Positions 44,589 to 54,060 of a stretch of 64,000 nucleotides of DNA are shown here, one piece after another (position 1 is the first letter of the stretch; every line of letters begins with the position of its first letter). The translations under genes were made by a program, and so were the position numbers. Origin of the DNA: Arthrobacter sp. Marseille-P9274 (GTDB lineage: Bacteria; Actinomycetota; Actinomycetes; Actinomycetales; Micrococcaceae); contig NZ_CAMPOV010000001.1 of the NCBI RefSeq assembly GCF_946892675.1, forward strand, positions 1,462,033 through 1,526,032, written 5' to 3'. The notes under the pieces are model-generated. The model was not told the DNA's origin. It was given only the letters and a program-made list of their open reading frames with translations, and did not search any database.

Positions 44589-44626
44589 GAGGCCGGTCGC
44601 GGGACGCAAGTCCCCCGGCCGGCCTC
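44589..44626 (+). terminator. Terminator of the ctaE-qcrCAB operon
   Basis: GAGGCCGG (44589-44596) pairs with CCGGCCTC (44619-44626), with a second inner stem GGGAC/GTCCC and a GCAA loop; the two stems are separated by 4-nt internal loops. It lies 12 nt after the qcrB stop. Confidence 0.7.
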
Positions 44627-45029
44627 GTCGTTTAATTGCATTCCTCCGGATCGGGCATTCGTCCGTCGCTCGACTGAGCGGATGGATAGCGACAGCCGGA
44701 TATGGATCCGCTGAGGCAGGCAGTGAGCGGGAGACGCCGGCAGGCTTCCCGGGCAATCTCGGGGCCAGCGGTACGGTGAAGGCGAAGGGCTCAGCGGCAC
44801 AGGCCGCGCCCCGCGGCTCTTGCCCTCGCCGAAATCGGTATCGGCCTCAGTGCAGTACCGGTCGACGTCGAGCGGCTTGGTCCCAGGATCGGATCGACGG
44901 GGGCAGCAATGGGTGCATGTCCACCACCTCGGGTGTGCGTCCAGAGCGGTGGCTGCGACGAAAGGGCTGGCCCGCCCGCCCTAGCCTGGCAAAGAGGCAC
45001 TGCAGGCCCCCAGCTCGCCCCTGGGATGC
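44627..45029. other. 403-bp gap without a gene
   Basis: Nothing convincing is seen between the qcrB terminator and the GntR gene. One plus frame crosses it, but it starts inside qcrB and has no family features. A short stretch translates as 'LALAEIGIGLSAVPVDVERLG', which looks protein-like, but its frame is closed by a TGA shortly upstream and continues as low-complexity sequence, so it may be a worn remnant or chance. Confidence 0.5.
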
Positions 45030-45818
45030 TCAGAAGCGCTTGACGTTATAGGAACGCGGTGAACGGACTCCCGGCCGCTGGAGGGGCACCCAGAGCTTGT
45101 ACCGGTCGGCACGGTAGTAGGAGACCGAGAAATCCACCATCGTCTTGGATGCATAAGCGTGACGCTGGATCTTCAGCAGCGGCGCGCCAATGTCGACATT
45201 GAGCAGCCGCGCGATCGATGGCTGGGCGGCCGTCGCTTCGATGGTGTCCTCGCCCCACTCAATGACGAGTCCATAGCGCTCGCTCAGGACGTTGTACAGG
45301 GACGACGGCGGCGGGTCGTCGAGGATGCCGGGCACCCGCTGGGCGGGGATGAAGTTTTCGTCCACGCTCATGGGGTCGCCGTCGGCCAGGAGCAGCCGCC
45401 GAAAGCGAATGACGGGCTGGCCTTCTTCCAGCTGGAGTTCGCGGGCCACGAAGGGTGCAGCGCCGATCTGCTCGAACGTGAGTACCCGCGCGTCCGGCAC
45501 CATGCCGCGGCGTTGCATCTCTTCGCTGTAGGAAGTGAGCTTCACCTGGAGGTCCAGCTTCTGCTGGCTGACAAACGTTCCCAGCCCTACGATGCGCTCG
45601 AGGACCTCCTCGGACACCAGGGAATCGATGGCCTGGCGGACAGTCATCCTTGCCAGGCCAAACCGCTGGGTCAGTTCGCGTTCCGAGGGAAAAGGTCCGC
45701 CCGGTTCGCACTTCTCCTTCGCATGCCGCCGCAGGATCTCCCGCAGCTGGACGTGTTTAGCCACCTGCGAGGCTTCGTCGATGGCGCCCTCAATGGCAGC
45801 TGCTCCCCTCGATGCCAA
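45030..45818 (-). CDS. GntR family (HutC-type) transcriptional regulator
   Basis: This 262-residue regulator has an N-terminal winged helix (about 15-85) with 'FPSERELTQRFGLARMTVRQAIDSL' as the recognition region. It also has a C-terminal UTRA ligand-binding domain ('GEDTIEATAAQPSIARLLNV' and 'PLLKIQRHAYASKTMVDFSVSYYRADRYKLWV'). Such HutC-type regulators respond to sugars, amino acids or similar ligands; the ligand is unknown here. The start is TTG 45818 because only it has the strong AGGAGGAG ribosome site and gives the family's N-terminus 'ASRGAAAIEGAIDEASQVAKH'. It lies between the two respiratory operons and could control a distant locus. Confidence 0.9.
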   Translation of the reverse strand: MASRGAAAIEGAIDEASQVAKHVQLREILRRHAKEKCEPGGPFPSERELTQRFGLARMTVRQAIDSLVSEEVLERIVGLGTFVSQQKLDLQVKLTSYSEEMQRRGMVPDARVLTFEQIGAAPFVARELQLEEGQPVIRFRRLLLADGDPMSVDENFIPAQRVPGILDDPPPSSLYNVLSERYGLVIEWGEDTIEATAAQPSIARLLNVDIGAPLLKIQRHAYASKTMVDFSVSYYRADRYKLWVPLQRPGVRSPRSYNVKRF

Positions 45819-45907
45819 CTGACACCCCTCCTCCTGGACAACCGTGGCTCCACTCAGCCTAGCCCAATCCGGTCTAGACCACCCATGTCCCGATACACAA
45901 GCCGATA

Positions 45908-45958
45908 CACAAAAGGGAGAAGCCCGGAGCAGTGAGCTCCAGGCTTCTCCCTTTTGTG
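45908..45958. terminator. Long bidirectional-type terminator hairpin
   Basis: A 23-bp stem with one G-T type mismatch (CACAAAAGGGAGAAGCC... and complement, 45908-45930 with 45936-45958) encloses an AGTGA loop; the T-rich arm serves the minus-strand ctaCDF transcript, which ends at 45968. Confidence 0.85.
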
Positions 45959-45967
45959 TGTGTCGAA

Positions 45968-46369
45968 CTAGTGGGCGTGGTCGCCGCGGCTGTACTCGTA
46001 GACCCACCCGATGAGAGCTACGACGGCGAGGCCGGCTGCCAGGTAGGTAATCCAGAATCCGACAGCGATACCCAGGAAGCCGGTTGCGGCGGCCGCGCCG
46101 AGCACCAGAGGCCACCAGCTCCACGGGCTGAAGTGCCCCTGCTCGCCGGCGCCCTCATGGATCTCTGCGTCCAAGCGGTCCTCGGGGCGGGCCCCGACGC
46201 GCTTTGCCGTGGTCCTGAGGTACCAGCCGATCATCAAGGACAGGCCGATCAGCAGGAACAAGCCGACGATGCCGACCCACTCGCTCCAGTTCGTCATGAA
46301 GCCGTAGACGATGGCCACCGGGGTGAAGAAGATGACACCCCCGGTGAACAGCCAGGATTCGATTTTCAT
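45968..46369 (-). CDS. ctaF: Cytochrome c oxidase subunit IV (CtaF)
   Basis: This is the actinobacterial subunit IV of the aa3 oxidase. The 133-residue protein has four membrane segments: 'WLFTGGVIFFTPVAIVYGFM' (about 6-25), 'VGIVGLFLLIGLSLMIGWYL' (about 32-51), 'WPLVLGAAAATGFLGIAVGF' (about 86-105) and 'YLAAGLAVVALIGWVYEY' (about 109-126). It also has the conserved 'RPEDR' loop motif and 'GHFSPWSWWP'. It ends in a His-containing tail. It is 3 bp downstream of ctaD, so the operon order is ctaC-ctaD-ctaF. Confidence 0.93.
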   Translation of the reverse strand: MKIESWLFTGGVIFFTPVAIVYGFMTNWSEWVGIVGLFLLIGLSLMIGWYLRTTAKRVGARPEDRLDAEIHEGAGEQGHFSPWSWWPLVLGAAAATGFLGIAVGFWITYLAAGLAVVALIGWVYEYSRGDHAH

Positions 46370-46372
46370 GGG

Positions 46373-48100
46373 TTACGCGTCCTCTCGGTCGGCCGGGCCG
46401 AAGATCTGTGCTGCCGGTACGGGTTCCTTGGGCGTGTGCTTCGGAGCCAGTTCCGGGTGGTGCAGGTCCAGGGCAGGGCGTTCCGACCGGATGCGGGGCA
46501 GCGAGGTGAAGTTGTGACGCGGCGGCGGGCAGGAGGTGGCCCATTCGAGCGAGGCACCGAAGCCCCAGGGGTCATCCACCTGTACCTTCTTGCCATGACG
46601 CCACGTGATGTACACGTTCCAGAAGAACGGGATCAGCGAGGCGCCCAGGACGAACGAAGCGATCGTCGAGAACTGGTTCATGGCAGTGAAGTTGTCTTCC
46701 GGCATGTAGTCCGCGTAGCGGCGGGGCATGCCGATGACACCCAGCCAGTGCTGGATCAGGAAGGTGCCGTGGAAGCCGAGGAACAGGAGCCAGAAGTGGA
46801 TCTTGCCCAGGCGCTCGTTCAGCATCTTGCCGGTCCACTTCGGCCACCAGAAGTAGAAGCCGGCGAACATGGCGAACACGACCGTGCCGAACACGACGTA
46901 GTGGAAGTGTGCCACCACGAAGTAGGTGTCCGAGACGTGGAAGTCCAGCGGCGGGGAGGCCAGGATGATGCCGGTCAGGCCGCCGAAGAGGAAGGTGACC
47001 AGGAAGCCCAGGCTCCAGAGCATCGGAGTTTCGAAGGTGATCGACCCCCGCCACATGGTGCCGATCCAGTTGAAGAACTTCACGCCCGTCGGGACCGCGA
47101 TCAGCATCGTCATGAAGGCGAAGAACGGCAGCAGGACCGAACCCGTGACGTACATGTGGTGCGCCCAGACGGTCACGGACAGGGCCGCGATCGCGATGGT
47201 GGCGTAGACCAGGCCCTTGTAGCCGAAGATCGGCTTGCGGCTGAAGACCGGGAAGATCTCGGAAACGATGCCGAAGAACGGCAGGGCGATGATGTAGACC
47301 TCGGGATGGCCGAAGAACCAGAACAGGTGCTGCCAGAGGATCGCGCCGCCGTTTTCCGGGTTGAAGATGTGAGCACCGAAGCGGCGGTCGGCTCCCAGGC
47401 CAAACAGTGCGGAGGCCAGCGGCGGGAACGCCATGAGGACCAGGATGGAGGTGATCAGCGCGTTCCAGGTGAAGATCGGCATCCGCCACATGGTCAGGCC
47501 CGGGGCGCGCATGCAGATGATGGTCGTGATGAAGTTGACCGCGCCCAGGATGGTGCCGAAGCCGGAGAGTGCCAGGCCGAAGACCCACAGGTCACCGCCC
47601 GCTCCCGGTGAGAACGTCGTGCTCGAGAGCGGCGCATAGGCGAACCAGCCGAAGGACGCGGCACCCTGCGGGGTGATGAAGCCTGCGACGGCGATGGTGC
47701 TGCCGAAGAGGAAGAACCAGAAGGCCAGCGCGTTCAGGCGCGGGAAGGCGACGTCCGGAGCACCGATCTGCAGCGGCATCATCACATTGGTGAAGCCGGC
47801 GAATAGCGGCGTCGCGAACATCAGCAGCATGACCGTGCCGTGCATGGTGAACAGCTGGTTGTACTGCTCCTTGGTCTGCAGGATCTGCATACCCGGTTCG
47901 AACAGCTCGGCGCGGATGACCAGGGCCATCACGCCGCCGAGGCAGAAGAAAATGAACGACGAGATCAGGTACATGTACCCGATGGTCTTGTGGTCGGTGG
48001 TCGTGATCCAATTGACCACGATCCGGCCCTTGGAACGCGGGACGACACGCGGCGCGACTGTCGTGCCGGTCTCCTCCGCGGTGTACTCGTAGGTAGACAC
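46373..48100 (-). CDS. ctaD: Cytochrome c oxidase subunit I
   Basis: This is the catalytic subunit with heme a, heme a3 and CuB. The 575-residue protein has 12 membrane segments. The His ligands lie in '[16 protein letters not shown]' (heme a), '[18 protein letters not shown]' (CuB His with cross-linked Tyr), '[10 protein letters not shown]' (CuB His pair) and '[15 protein letters not shown]' (heme a3 and a). It begins GTG 48100, overlapping the last base of the ctaC stop (TAGTG). The C-terminal cytoplasmic extension after about 520 is typical of actinobacteria. K- and D-channel residues appear preserved. Confidence 0.97.
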   Translation of the reverse strand: MSTYEYTAEETGTTVAPRVVPRSKGRIVVNWITTTDHKTIGYMYLISSFIFFCLGGVMALVIRAELFEPGMQILQTKEQYNQLFTMHGTVMLLMFATPLFAGFTNVMMPLQIGAPDVAFPRLNALAFWFFLFGSTIAVAGFITPQGAASFGWFAYAPLSSTTFSPGAGGDLWVFGLALSGFGTILGAVNFITTIICMRAPGLTMWRMPIFTWNALITSILVLMAFPPLASALFGLGADRRFGAHIFNPENGGAILWQHLFWFFGHPEVYIIALPFFGIVSEIFPVFSRKPIFGYKGLVYATIAIAALSVTVWAHHMYVTGSVLLPFFAFMTMLIAVPTGVKFFNWIGTMWRGSITFETPMLWSLGFLVTFLFGGLTGIILASPPLDFHVSDTYFVVAHFHYVVFGTVVFAMFAGFYFWWPKWTGKMLNERLGKIHFWLLFLGFHGTFLIQHWLGVIGMPRRYADYMPEDNFTAMNQFSTIASFVLGASLIPFFWNVYITWRHGKKVQVDDPWGFGASLEWATSCPPPRHNFTSLPRIRSERPALDLHHPELAPKHTPKEPVPAAQIFGPADREDA

Positions 48101-48963
48101 TAGTTCTCCCCTGCTCCTTGCTCAGCCGCTTCCGCGTACGGGTTACGGTCGTATTCTTCGCCGATCTGGCCGTCCCTCAGGGCAGACATCCGCTGGGCGA
48201 ACTCGGCCTCGGAAACAACGGCAACGTTGAACAGCATTTCGGAGTGGTACTCGCCGCATAGTTCGGCGCACTTGCCGGCGAAGACGCCCTCGCGGGTCGG
48301 GGTGACGGTGATGTAGTTCGTCTTGCCCGGAATCATGTCGATCTTCTGCAGGAATGCAGGAACCCAGAATGAGTGGATCACGTCGCGGGAGTTGATCTGC
48401 AGTTCGATGCTCTGGTTGACCGGCAGGTACAGCGTGGGCAGGCGGTCGGGCGTACCGGTCTCGCCGTCCAGGTGGGCCTGGACTCCGACGTCGTGCTTGT
48501 CCTCGGTGACGTAGTTGAAGTCCCACGACCACTGCTTGCCGCGCACGTCGATGATCTGGTCCGGGTTGTCGTCCCGGGCGTTGATCGCAGTCATGTCCCG
48601 GTCCGTGAAGTAGAACAGGGTCAGGACCATGATCAGCGGAACTGCGGTGTAGAAGATCTCCAGCGGCAGGTTGTAGCTGAGCTGGCGCGGGTAACCCGTC
48701 TCGTTCTTGCGGCGCCGGTAGGCAACGATGCACCAGATAATCAGGGCCCACGTGAGAACACCGACGGCCAACGCGGCAATCCAGGAGTTCACCCACAAAT
48801 CGATGATCCGGTCCGTGTGGTTGGTCGTGCCCCGCTCAGTGGGCAGCCATCCCAATTGGACTTCTTCTGAACAACCCGTCAACAACAGCGCACCGGCTGC
48901 CCCAAGACCAGTGGCCTTGAGGATCCTGGCGCGCCGACTGCCGGTTCGGTCCTGCGAACTCAC
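48100..48963 (-). CDS. ctaC: Cytochrome c oxidase subunit II (lipoprotein)
   Basis: This is subunit II, carrying the CuA centre. The 287-residue chain starts with a signal peptide ending in a lipobox 'LLTGCSEE' (Cys 31 or so), two membrane segments follow ('[23 protein letters not shown]' and '[19 protein letters not shown]'), and the cupredoxin domain holds CuA ligands in 'HSFWVPAF' and '[16 protein letters not shown]' (two Cys, His, Met, Glu). It starts at GTG 48963 with GGAAGG upstream. A TAATAT hexamer (49038-49043, minus strand) is the likely -10 of the ctaCDF operon. QcrC donates electrons directly to this subunit. Confidence 0.96.
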   Translation of the reverse strand: MSSQDRTGSRRARILKATGLGAAGALLLTGCSEEVQLGWLPTERGTTNHTDRIIDLWVNSWIAALAVGVLTWALIIWCIVAYRRRKNETGYPRQLSYNLPLEIFYTAVPLIMVLTLFYFTDRDMTAINARDDNPDQIIDVRGKQWSWDFNYVTEDKHDVGVQAHLDGETGTPDRLPTLYLPVNQSIELQINSRDVIHSFWVPAFLQKIDMIPGKTNYITVTPTREGVFAGKCAELCGEYHSEMLFNVAVVSEAEFAQRMSALRDGQIGEEYDRNPYAEAAEQGAGEN

Positions 48964-49150
48964 AGACGGCCCTTCCTTTTTGTTTCGTGCAAGTGATGCC
49001 CGCGTGGCACGGCTATTCCCCCGTTGCGCACGCTTGCATATTAGTTTTACTACTCACTGTAGAGCTTACCCGCCCCGATGACCTGGATGTGACAGATCGA
49101 GGCAGTGCGTCGCCGTTTGCAACCCCAGTCCGGCTGGCTCCTGCAGCGGT

Positions 49151-49531
49151 TTAGTGGAACGAATCACCACAAGCGCAGGAACCACCAGCGTTGGGGTTGT
49201 CGATGGTGAAGCCCTGCTTGGAGATGGTGTCCTCGAAGTCGATGGTCGCGCCGCTGAGGTAAGGCACGCTCATCTTGTCGACGATGACTTCGACGCCGTC
49301 AAAGTCACGCACGGCGTCCCCGTCCAGCATGCGTTCGTCGAAGTACAGCTGGTAGATCAGCCCGGAGCAACCACCGGGCTGGACGGCAACGCGGAGCCGG
49401 AGGTCCGTGCGTCCTTCCTGCTCCAGCAGGCTGCGGACTTTGCCCGCTGCCACGTCGGTCAGCTTGACTTCATGGGTGGGCAGTTCCGTTGCAGCTGCGT
49501 TTTCGGTGGCGGCGCTGGTGGTTTCGGTCAT
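49151..49531 (-). CDS. erpA: Iron-sulfur cluster insertion protein (HesB/IscA/ErpA)
   Basis: This is an A-type carrier that delivers Fe-S clusters to apo-proteins. The 126-residue chain has a 25-residue disordered Thr/Ala leader, then the fold from 'VKLTDVAAGKVRSLLEQEG' on. The three Cys ligands are in 'QPGGCSGLIYQL' and the C-terminal 'GSCACGDSFH' (C-x-C). ATG 49531 is chosen because the upstream sequence is low in coding character. The gene is separate from any isc/suf operon but lies behind ctaC, which heads the respiratory genes. The symbol erpA is a best guess within the family. Confidence 0.9.
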   Translation of the reverse strand: MTETTSAATENAAATELPTHEVKLTDVAAGKVRSLLEQEGRTDLRLRVAVQPGGCSGLIYQLYFDERMLDGDAVRDFDGVEVIVDKMSVPYLSGATIDFEDTISKQGFTIDNPNAGGSCACGDSFH

Positions 49532-49690
49532 TGCTTTGTCCTTATCTCTGAGGCGGCCATCAGTTGACCTTCTGCTATCACTCAGTGGTGCTGTGGCTCC
49601 GCTTCCATGGTACGTCGCTTGGAACTTGGTTCCAGCACTGCCGCCGGCGGGCGTGACATGCTGGCTGCCGACGGCCACCGGTCCGTCCTC

Positions 49691-51115
49691 CTACAGGCCT
49701 TCGCTGTCGAGCCGGGCCAGCAGCAGGGCCTCGGCGAGTATGGCATTGCGGAAATCTCCCAAGTGCAGGGACTCGTTCGCAGAATGCGCCCGGGAGTCCG
49801 GGTCCTCCACGCCGGTGATCAGGATCTGGGCAGCCGGGTAGAGCTCGGCCAGGTCCGCGATGAACGGGATGGAGCCGCCAACGCCCGTCTCCACCGGCCC
49901 GGTCCCCCACGCCTTGCCGAGCGCCCACAGCGCGGCCTGGGCGGCCGGGGCGGTGGTGTCCGTGGCGAACGCGCTGCCCTGCTCGCCCGGAACGAACCGC
50001 ACTATTGCGCCGAAAGGAGCATGGGCATCAATGTGGGCGGCCAGGGCTTCCACGGCCGCCGCCGGATCCTGGCCCGGTGCCAGCCGGAGGCTGAGCTTTG
50101 CGCGCGCCGAGGGCAACAAGGTGTTGGAGCTGAGGGCGACGCTGGGGACGTCCATCCCGATGATGGACAGAGCCGGCTTGTTCCACAGCCGGTCCGCGAT
50201 CGGCCCCGTCCCGGCCAGCTGGACGGATTCGAGGACCGAACTGTCCCGGCGGAAGTCGGACTCTGGATAGTCGACCGCGGCCGACTCCGTGCTGACCAGC
50301 CCCTCGATGGCCACAGCGCCCGTCTCATCATGGAAGGTCGCGATCAACCGGGCCAGCAGCGTCGGCGCATCGAGGATCGGCCCGCCGAACATACCGGAAT
50401 GGACGGCGTGGTCAAGGACCTGCAGTTCGACCACGCCATCGACCAGTCCCCGCAGGCTCGTGGTCAGCGCCGGCACCCCCACCCGCCAGTTGCCGGAGTC
50501 CGCCACGATGATGACGTCGGCCTGCAACAGCTCACGGTGGGTTTCCAGGAAGGATCGGAAGGTTGGGGAGCCTGCTTCTTCCTCGCCCTCGATAAAGAAC
50601 GTCAGGCCGAGGCCGAAATCATCGCCCTGGTGCGCCAGAAGTGCTTCGACGGCGCCGACATGCGCCATGATGCCTGCCTTGTCGTCCGCGGCCCCCCTGC
50701 CGTAGAGCCTGCCGTCGATCTCGGTGGCGGCGAACGGCTCCGTCTTCCAGAGCGAGAGGTCCCCGGGCGGCTGGACGTCATGGTGCGCATACAGCAGGAC
50801 GGTCGGCTTGCCCGGTGCGGCCGGGCGCCGGGCCACGACGGCCGGGCCGCCGGGCTTTTCGCCGTTGGGAACACTCAGCACTTGCACGTCCTCGATTCCC
50901 AGGCCGCGGATCAGGTCCGCCACGGTCTCGGCGCTATGCAGCAGGTCCGCCGGGTCGAAGGCCTCCCAGGCGATGCCGGGGATGGCAACGAGCTGCTCCA
51001 GCGTCGAAATCGTCTGGCCCATTCGGCCGTCGACGGCGGCAGCCAAGGCAGCAGCGTCGACGTTCCATTCGTCGGATTGCGGTGCAGGTCGGCCGGTTTC
51101 TTCACGAGTGGTCAT
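49691..51115 (-). CDS. M20/M25/M40 family dipeptidase
   Basis: This is a 474-residue zinc-dependent peptidase. The metal ligands are in 'LLYAHHDVQPPG' (His, Asp), 'YGRGAADDKAGIMAHV' (bridging Asp), 'FFIEGEEEAGSP' (catalytic Glu pair), 'DSGNWRVGVP' (Asp) and a His near the end ('ILITGVEDPDSRAHSANESL'). The middle lid domain lies around residues 210-325. It matches carnosinase-like dipeptidases. ATG 51115 is chosen because an upstream extension is low in coding character. It is divergent from the DUF3043 gene (62 bp). Confidence 0.92.
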   Translation of the reverse strand: MTTREETGRPAPQSDEWNVDAAALAAAVDGRMGQTISTLEQLVAIPGIAWEAFDPADLLHSAETVADLIRGLGIEDVQVLSVPNGEKPGGPAVVARRPAAPGKPTVLLYAHHDVQPPGDLSLWKTEPFAATEIDGRLYGRGAADDKAGIMAHVGAVEALLAHQGDDFGLGLTFFIEGEEEAGSPTFRSFLETHRELLQADVIIVADSGNWRVGVPALTTSLRGLVDGVVELQVLDHAVHSGMFGGPILDAPTLLARLIATFHDETGAVAIEGLVSTESAAVDYPESDFRRDSSVLESVQLAGTGPIADRLWNKPALSIIGMDVPSVALSSNTLLPSARAKLSLRLAPGQDPAAAVEALAAHIDAHAPFGAIVRFVPGEQGSAFATDTTAPAAQAALWALGKAWGTGPVETGVGGSIPFIADLAELYPAAQILITGVEDPDSRAHSANESLHLGDFRNAILAEALLLARLDSEGL

Positions 51116-51177
51116 ACCGGCCACCCTACTCCCGGCGGGCGCGCGGCAGGCAAGCGCCTGCAGGGTATTCTTGATGG

Positions 51178-51762
51178 GTGTTTGGACGTAAAAAAGAGGC
51201 TGCGAACGCGCCGGAAACCACAGACCAGCTTGCACCGGAGGCCAACCGCGGCCCGGGCAAGGGCACGCCGACTCCTCGCCGGAAGGACCAGGAAGCCGCG
51301 CGCAAGCGGCCGCTGGTGCCGAACGACCGCAAGGCCGCCAAGGAATCCAGCCGCCATGCCGCCCAGGAAGAGCGGATCCGGATGCGCCAGGCGATGGATA
51401 CCGGGGATGAACGCTACCTCCCGCTGCGGGACAAGGGCCCGCAGAAACGCTTCGTGCGCGACTTTGTCGACGCCCGCTGGGTCCTGGGCGAATTCCTCAT
51501 CATCTTCGCCCTCATCTTCGTCCTGCTCAGCTTTGTCCGCGACCTGAACGTCCAGGCCTTCATCCTCGTCGGCTTCTGGGTGCTGCTGGGCCTGGTGGCG
51601 GTCGACGCCTTCATTCTTGGCCGGCAGCTCAAGTCGCGACTGGTGGCAAAGTTCGGCGAGGTCGAGCGCGGCGCCATCTGGTACGGCGTCATGCGCGGCC
51701 TGCAGCTCCGCCGGATGCGGCTGCCCAAGCCCCAGGTCAAGCGCGGCCAGTACCCCTCCTGA
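51178..51762 (+). CDS. DUF3043 family membrane protein
   Basis: This 194-residue protein starts with a positively charged segment rich in Lys and Arg (first 90 residues, with 'MFGRKKEAANAPE' and 'DERYLPLRDKGPQKRFVRDFVDAR'). Two membrane segments follow ('LGEFLIIFALIFVLLSFV' and 'FILVGFWVLLGLVAVDAFIL'), then a basic tail 'RRMRLPKPQVKRGQYPS'. This layout is the actinobacterial DUF3043 family; function unknown. It starts at GTG 51178. A hairpin terminator downstream separates it from converging pyrD. Confidence 0.9.
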   Translation: MFGRKKEAANAPETTDQLAPEANRGPGKGTPTPRRKDQEAARKRPLVPNDRKAAKESSRHAAQEERIRMRQAMDTGDERYLPLRDKGPQKRFVRDFVDARWVLGEFLIIFALIFVLLSFVRDLNVQAFILVGFWVLLGLVAVDAFILGRQLKSRLVAKFGEVERGAIWYGVMRGLQLRRMRLPKPQVKRGQYPS

Positions 51763-51791
51763 CCGGCTCTGCAGCAGCGGACCAACATCGC

Positions 51792-51828
51792 GAACGGGCC
51801 GGCTCCCACTGTGGGAACCGGCCCGTTC
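51792..51828. terminator. Hairpin between DUF3043 and pyrD
   Basis: GAACGGGCCGG pairs with CCGGCCCGTTC, extended by TCCCA/TGGGA after one mismatch, across a 3-nt loop. It lies in the 79 bp between converging genes. Confidence 0.75.
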
Positions 51829-51841
51829 TGGTCTTAAGCCC

Positions 51842-52906
51842 CTACCGCCGGCGGGCCAAGGAGCGGTTGATGCGCGCCGCCCAGAACGGTCCCTCATAGA
51901 GGAACGCCGTGTAGCCCTGGACCAGCGTCGCGCCGGCGTCCAGGCGCTCCCTTACGTCGTCCGCGGTTTCCACGCCCCCGACCGCGACCAGCACCAGCCT
52001 GTCCCCCGCGGCCACCCGCAGCCGCCGGAGCACCTCGAGTGAACGCTGCTTCAGCGGTGCCCCCGACAGGCCGCCGTCCCCGCAGGCAGCGACCTTGGCC
52101 GCGTCCGACTTCAGGCCTGCCCTGCCGATCGTGGTGTTCGTGGCGATGATGCCATCCAGCTTCAGCTCCAACGCCAGGTTGGCCACGTCGTCGATGTCCT
52201 CGTCGCTCAGGTCCGGCGCGATCTTGACCAGCAGCGGGACGTGCCTCCGCGCCACCGAATCGGCCGTCTCCCCCACCGCGGCCAGCAGCGGCCGCAGGGT
52301 CTCCACGCTCTGCAGGAGCCGGAGCCCGGGGGTGTTTGGTGAGCTCACGTTGACCACCAGGTAGTCCGCGTGCGGGGCCAGCAGGCGGGTGCTCTTGAGG
52401 TAATCGTCGACGGCGTCCGCCAGTTCCACGGTCTTGGTCTTGCCGATATTGACGCCGATCACCGGCCGGCTCGCGCCAAAGCGCCGCTCGATGGACCGCC
52501 GCGCAGCGGAAAGCCTCGGCGCGACGGCGGCTGCGCCGTCGTTATTGAATCCCATCCGGTTGATGACCGCACGGTCCTCGACCAGCCGGAACAACCGCGG
52601 CTTCGGATTGCCGGGCTGGGCCGATCCCGTGATGGTCCCGACCTCGACGGCGCCGAAGCCCAGGTCGAACAGCGCCTCGATGCCGTGGCCTTCCTTGTCG
52701 AAGCCCGCCGCGAGTCCGAACGGCGACGGGAACGTCAGCCCCAGCGCCTCGGTCCGCAGGGAGGGCGCGGGCGCCGTGACCCGCCGAAGCAGCGCGCCGG
52801 CACCGGCCGAGTGGGCCAGGCGGATCATCCGGAAACCGATAGTGTGGGCACGTTCCGGGTCCATCCAGGAGAAGGCGGCGCGGAAGAAGAGTGGGTACAG
52901 ACGCAT
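51842..52906 (-). CDS. pyrD: Quinone-dependent dihydroorotate dehydrogenase
   Basis: PyrD class 2 oxidises dihydroorotate to orotate in pyrimidine synthesis, passing electrons to menaquinone at the membrane. The 354-residue protein has the N-terminal membrane-associating helices ('[21 protein letters not shown]'), then FMN-binding TIM barrel motifs: '[18 protein letters not shown]', '[11 protein letters not shown]', '[16 protein letters not shown]' (with the catalytic Ser in this class), and '[26 protein letters not shown]' near the end. ATG 52906 is chosen as it begins the characteristic N-terminus; a longer frame opens upstream. No other pyr genes adjoin. Confidence 0.96.
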   Translation of the reverse strand: MRLYPLFFRAAFSWMDPERAHTIGFRMIRLAHSAGAGALLRRVTAPAPSLRTEALGLTFPSPFGLAAGFDKEGHGIEALFDLGFGAVEVGTITGSAQPGNPKPRLFRLVEDRAVINRMGFNNDGAAAVAPRLSAARRSIERRFGASRPVIGVNIGKTKTVELADAVDDYLKSTRLLAPHADYLVVNVSSPNTPGLRLLQSVETLRPLLAAVGETADSVARRHVPLLVKIAPDLSDEDIDDVANLALELKLDGIIATNTTIGRAGLKSDAAKVAACGDGGLSGAPLKQRSLEVLRRLRVAAGDRLVLVAVGGVETADDVRERLDAGATLVQGYTAFLYEGPFWAARINRSLARRR

Positions 52907-52982
52907 GAGCCTAGTTTTCCGCCAAAGGCATCCTTCGGCCAAACCGGGCAGGCTTAGCATGAAGGCAAGGAAGGGAAGTAGG

Positions 52983-54050
52983 ATGCCAACGGTCTGGATC
53001 GAGGACATTCTCGGCGCCGGATTCGAATCGACGGCGCTGGAGGTTCCGGCGGCCGGGAGCAGGACGCGGCGGGCCACGCTGGTGCGGCATCTCCCCGCGA
53101 ACCGCGGCCCGGCCCAGGGCGGAAACGTGGTGCTGTACCTGCACGGCTGGAGCGACTACTTCTTCAATACCGAGCTTGCCTCTTTCTGGCACCAGCTGGG
53201 GGTGGCGTTCTACGCACTCGACGTCCACAACCACGGCCGGAACCTGCGGATCGGAGAGCCGGACCCGGCCGACGCGGCCGCGGACGACTCCTCCGGAGCG
53301 GATCCCGGGGCCAGGACCGTCGGTGGCGGCGACCTGGCCGGCTACGCCTCGGACCTGAGGGATTACGACGACGAGATTGCCACTGCGATGGCAGCCGTCC
53401 GCCAGGACAGCGCGGCCCGGCTTGGGCTGGCGGAGGCAGACATCGCGCTCACCCTGATGGGCCACTCGACCGGGGGCCTCGTGGCAGCGCTGTGGGCCAA
53501 CCGCAACCCGGGCGCGGTCAAGGCGCTGGTGCTGAACAGCCCGTGGCTCGAGATGCACCGCAGCTCGCTCGTGCGGCGTGCGGCGGCCAGGGTCCTCGAC
53601 CCGCTCTCCCGGCTCAAGCCGGAGGCGGAGATCAAACTGCCGGCCCGCGGGTTCTACTGGCGGACCATCAGCAGCACAGCGGAAGGCGAGTGGGACCTGG
53701 ACCCGGACCTCCGCCCGCCGTTCGCGTTCCCCGTCCGCGCCGGTTGGCTCAGCGCCATCTGGCACGGGCAGGCCGAAGTGGACAAGGGGCTCGCCATTGC
53801 GGTGCCGATCCTGGTCCTGACGTCGGCGCGGAGCGTCTACGGGCCACTGTGGCACGAGGACATGAAGGCGGCCGACGCCGTCCTCGACGTGGGCACGATG
53901 GCCGCCAGCGCGGTCAAACTCGGCTCCAGCGTCACCGTCGAGCGGATCGAGGCGGCGCTCCACGACATCTTCCTGTCGCCGCCCGAGGTCCGCGCCGACG
54001 CCTACGCCCGGCTGGAGCGCTGGGCCAAGGCGTACATCCTGGCCAGCTAG
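52983..54050 (+). CDS. Alpha/beta hydrolase
   Basis: This 355-residue hydrolase has the oxyanion motif '[16 protein letters not shown]' near 41-56, the nucleophile elbow '[15 protein letters not shown]' (G-x-S-x-G, Ser near 162), and a His in '[13 protein letters not shown]' near 323 as the candidate catalytic base. The cap region between strands 6 and 7 is large. It resembles monoglyceride-lipase-like serine hydrolases of actinobacteria. An acidic low-complexity insertion (about 100-125, Asp/Ala/Gly) is notable. ATG 52983 is preceded by GGAAGTAGG. It is on the plus strand between minus-strand genes; the substrate is unknown. Confidence 0.88.
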   Translation: MPTVWIEDILGAGFESTALEVPAAGSRTRRATLVRHLPANRGPAQGGNVVLYLHGWSDYFFNTELASFWHQLGVAFYALDVHNHGRNLRIGEPDPADAAADDSSGADPGARTVGGGDLAGYASDLRDYDDEIATAMAAVRQDSAARLGLAEADIALTLMGHSTGGLVAALWANRNPGAVKALVLNSPWLEMHRSSLVRRAAARVLDPLSRLKPEAEIKLPARGFYWRTISSTAEGEWDLDPDLRPPFAFPVRAGWLSAIWHGQAEVDKGLAIAVPILVLTSARSVYGPLWHEDMKAADAVLDVGTMAASAVKLGSSVTVERIEAALHDIFLSPPEVRADAYARLERWAKAYILAS

Positions 54051-54060
54051 TGCAGCCGGT

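Noticed and set aside
44527-45051. 174-codon plus frame through the gap after qcrB
   Set aside because: It starts inside qcrB in another frame, has Arg/Pro-rich low-complexity content and crosses the terminator.
45932-47611. 559-codon plus-strand frame opposite ctaD/ctaF
   Set aside because: It lies antisense to oxidase genes whose motifs are certain; its composition is shadow-like.
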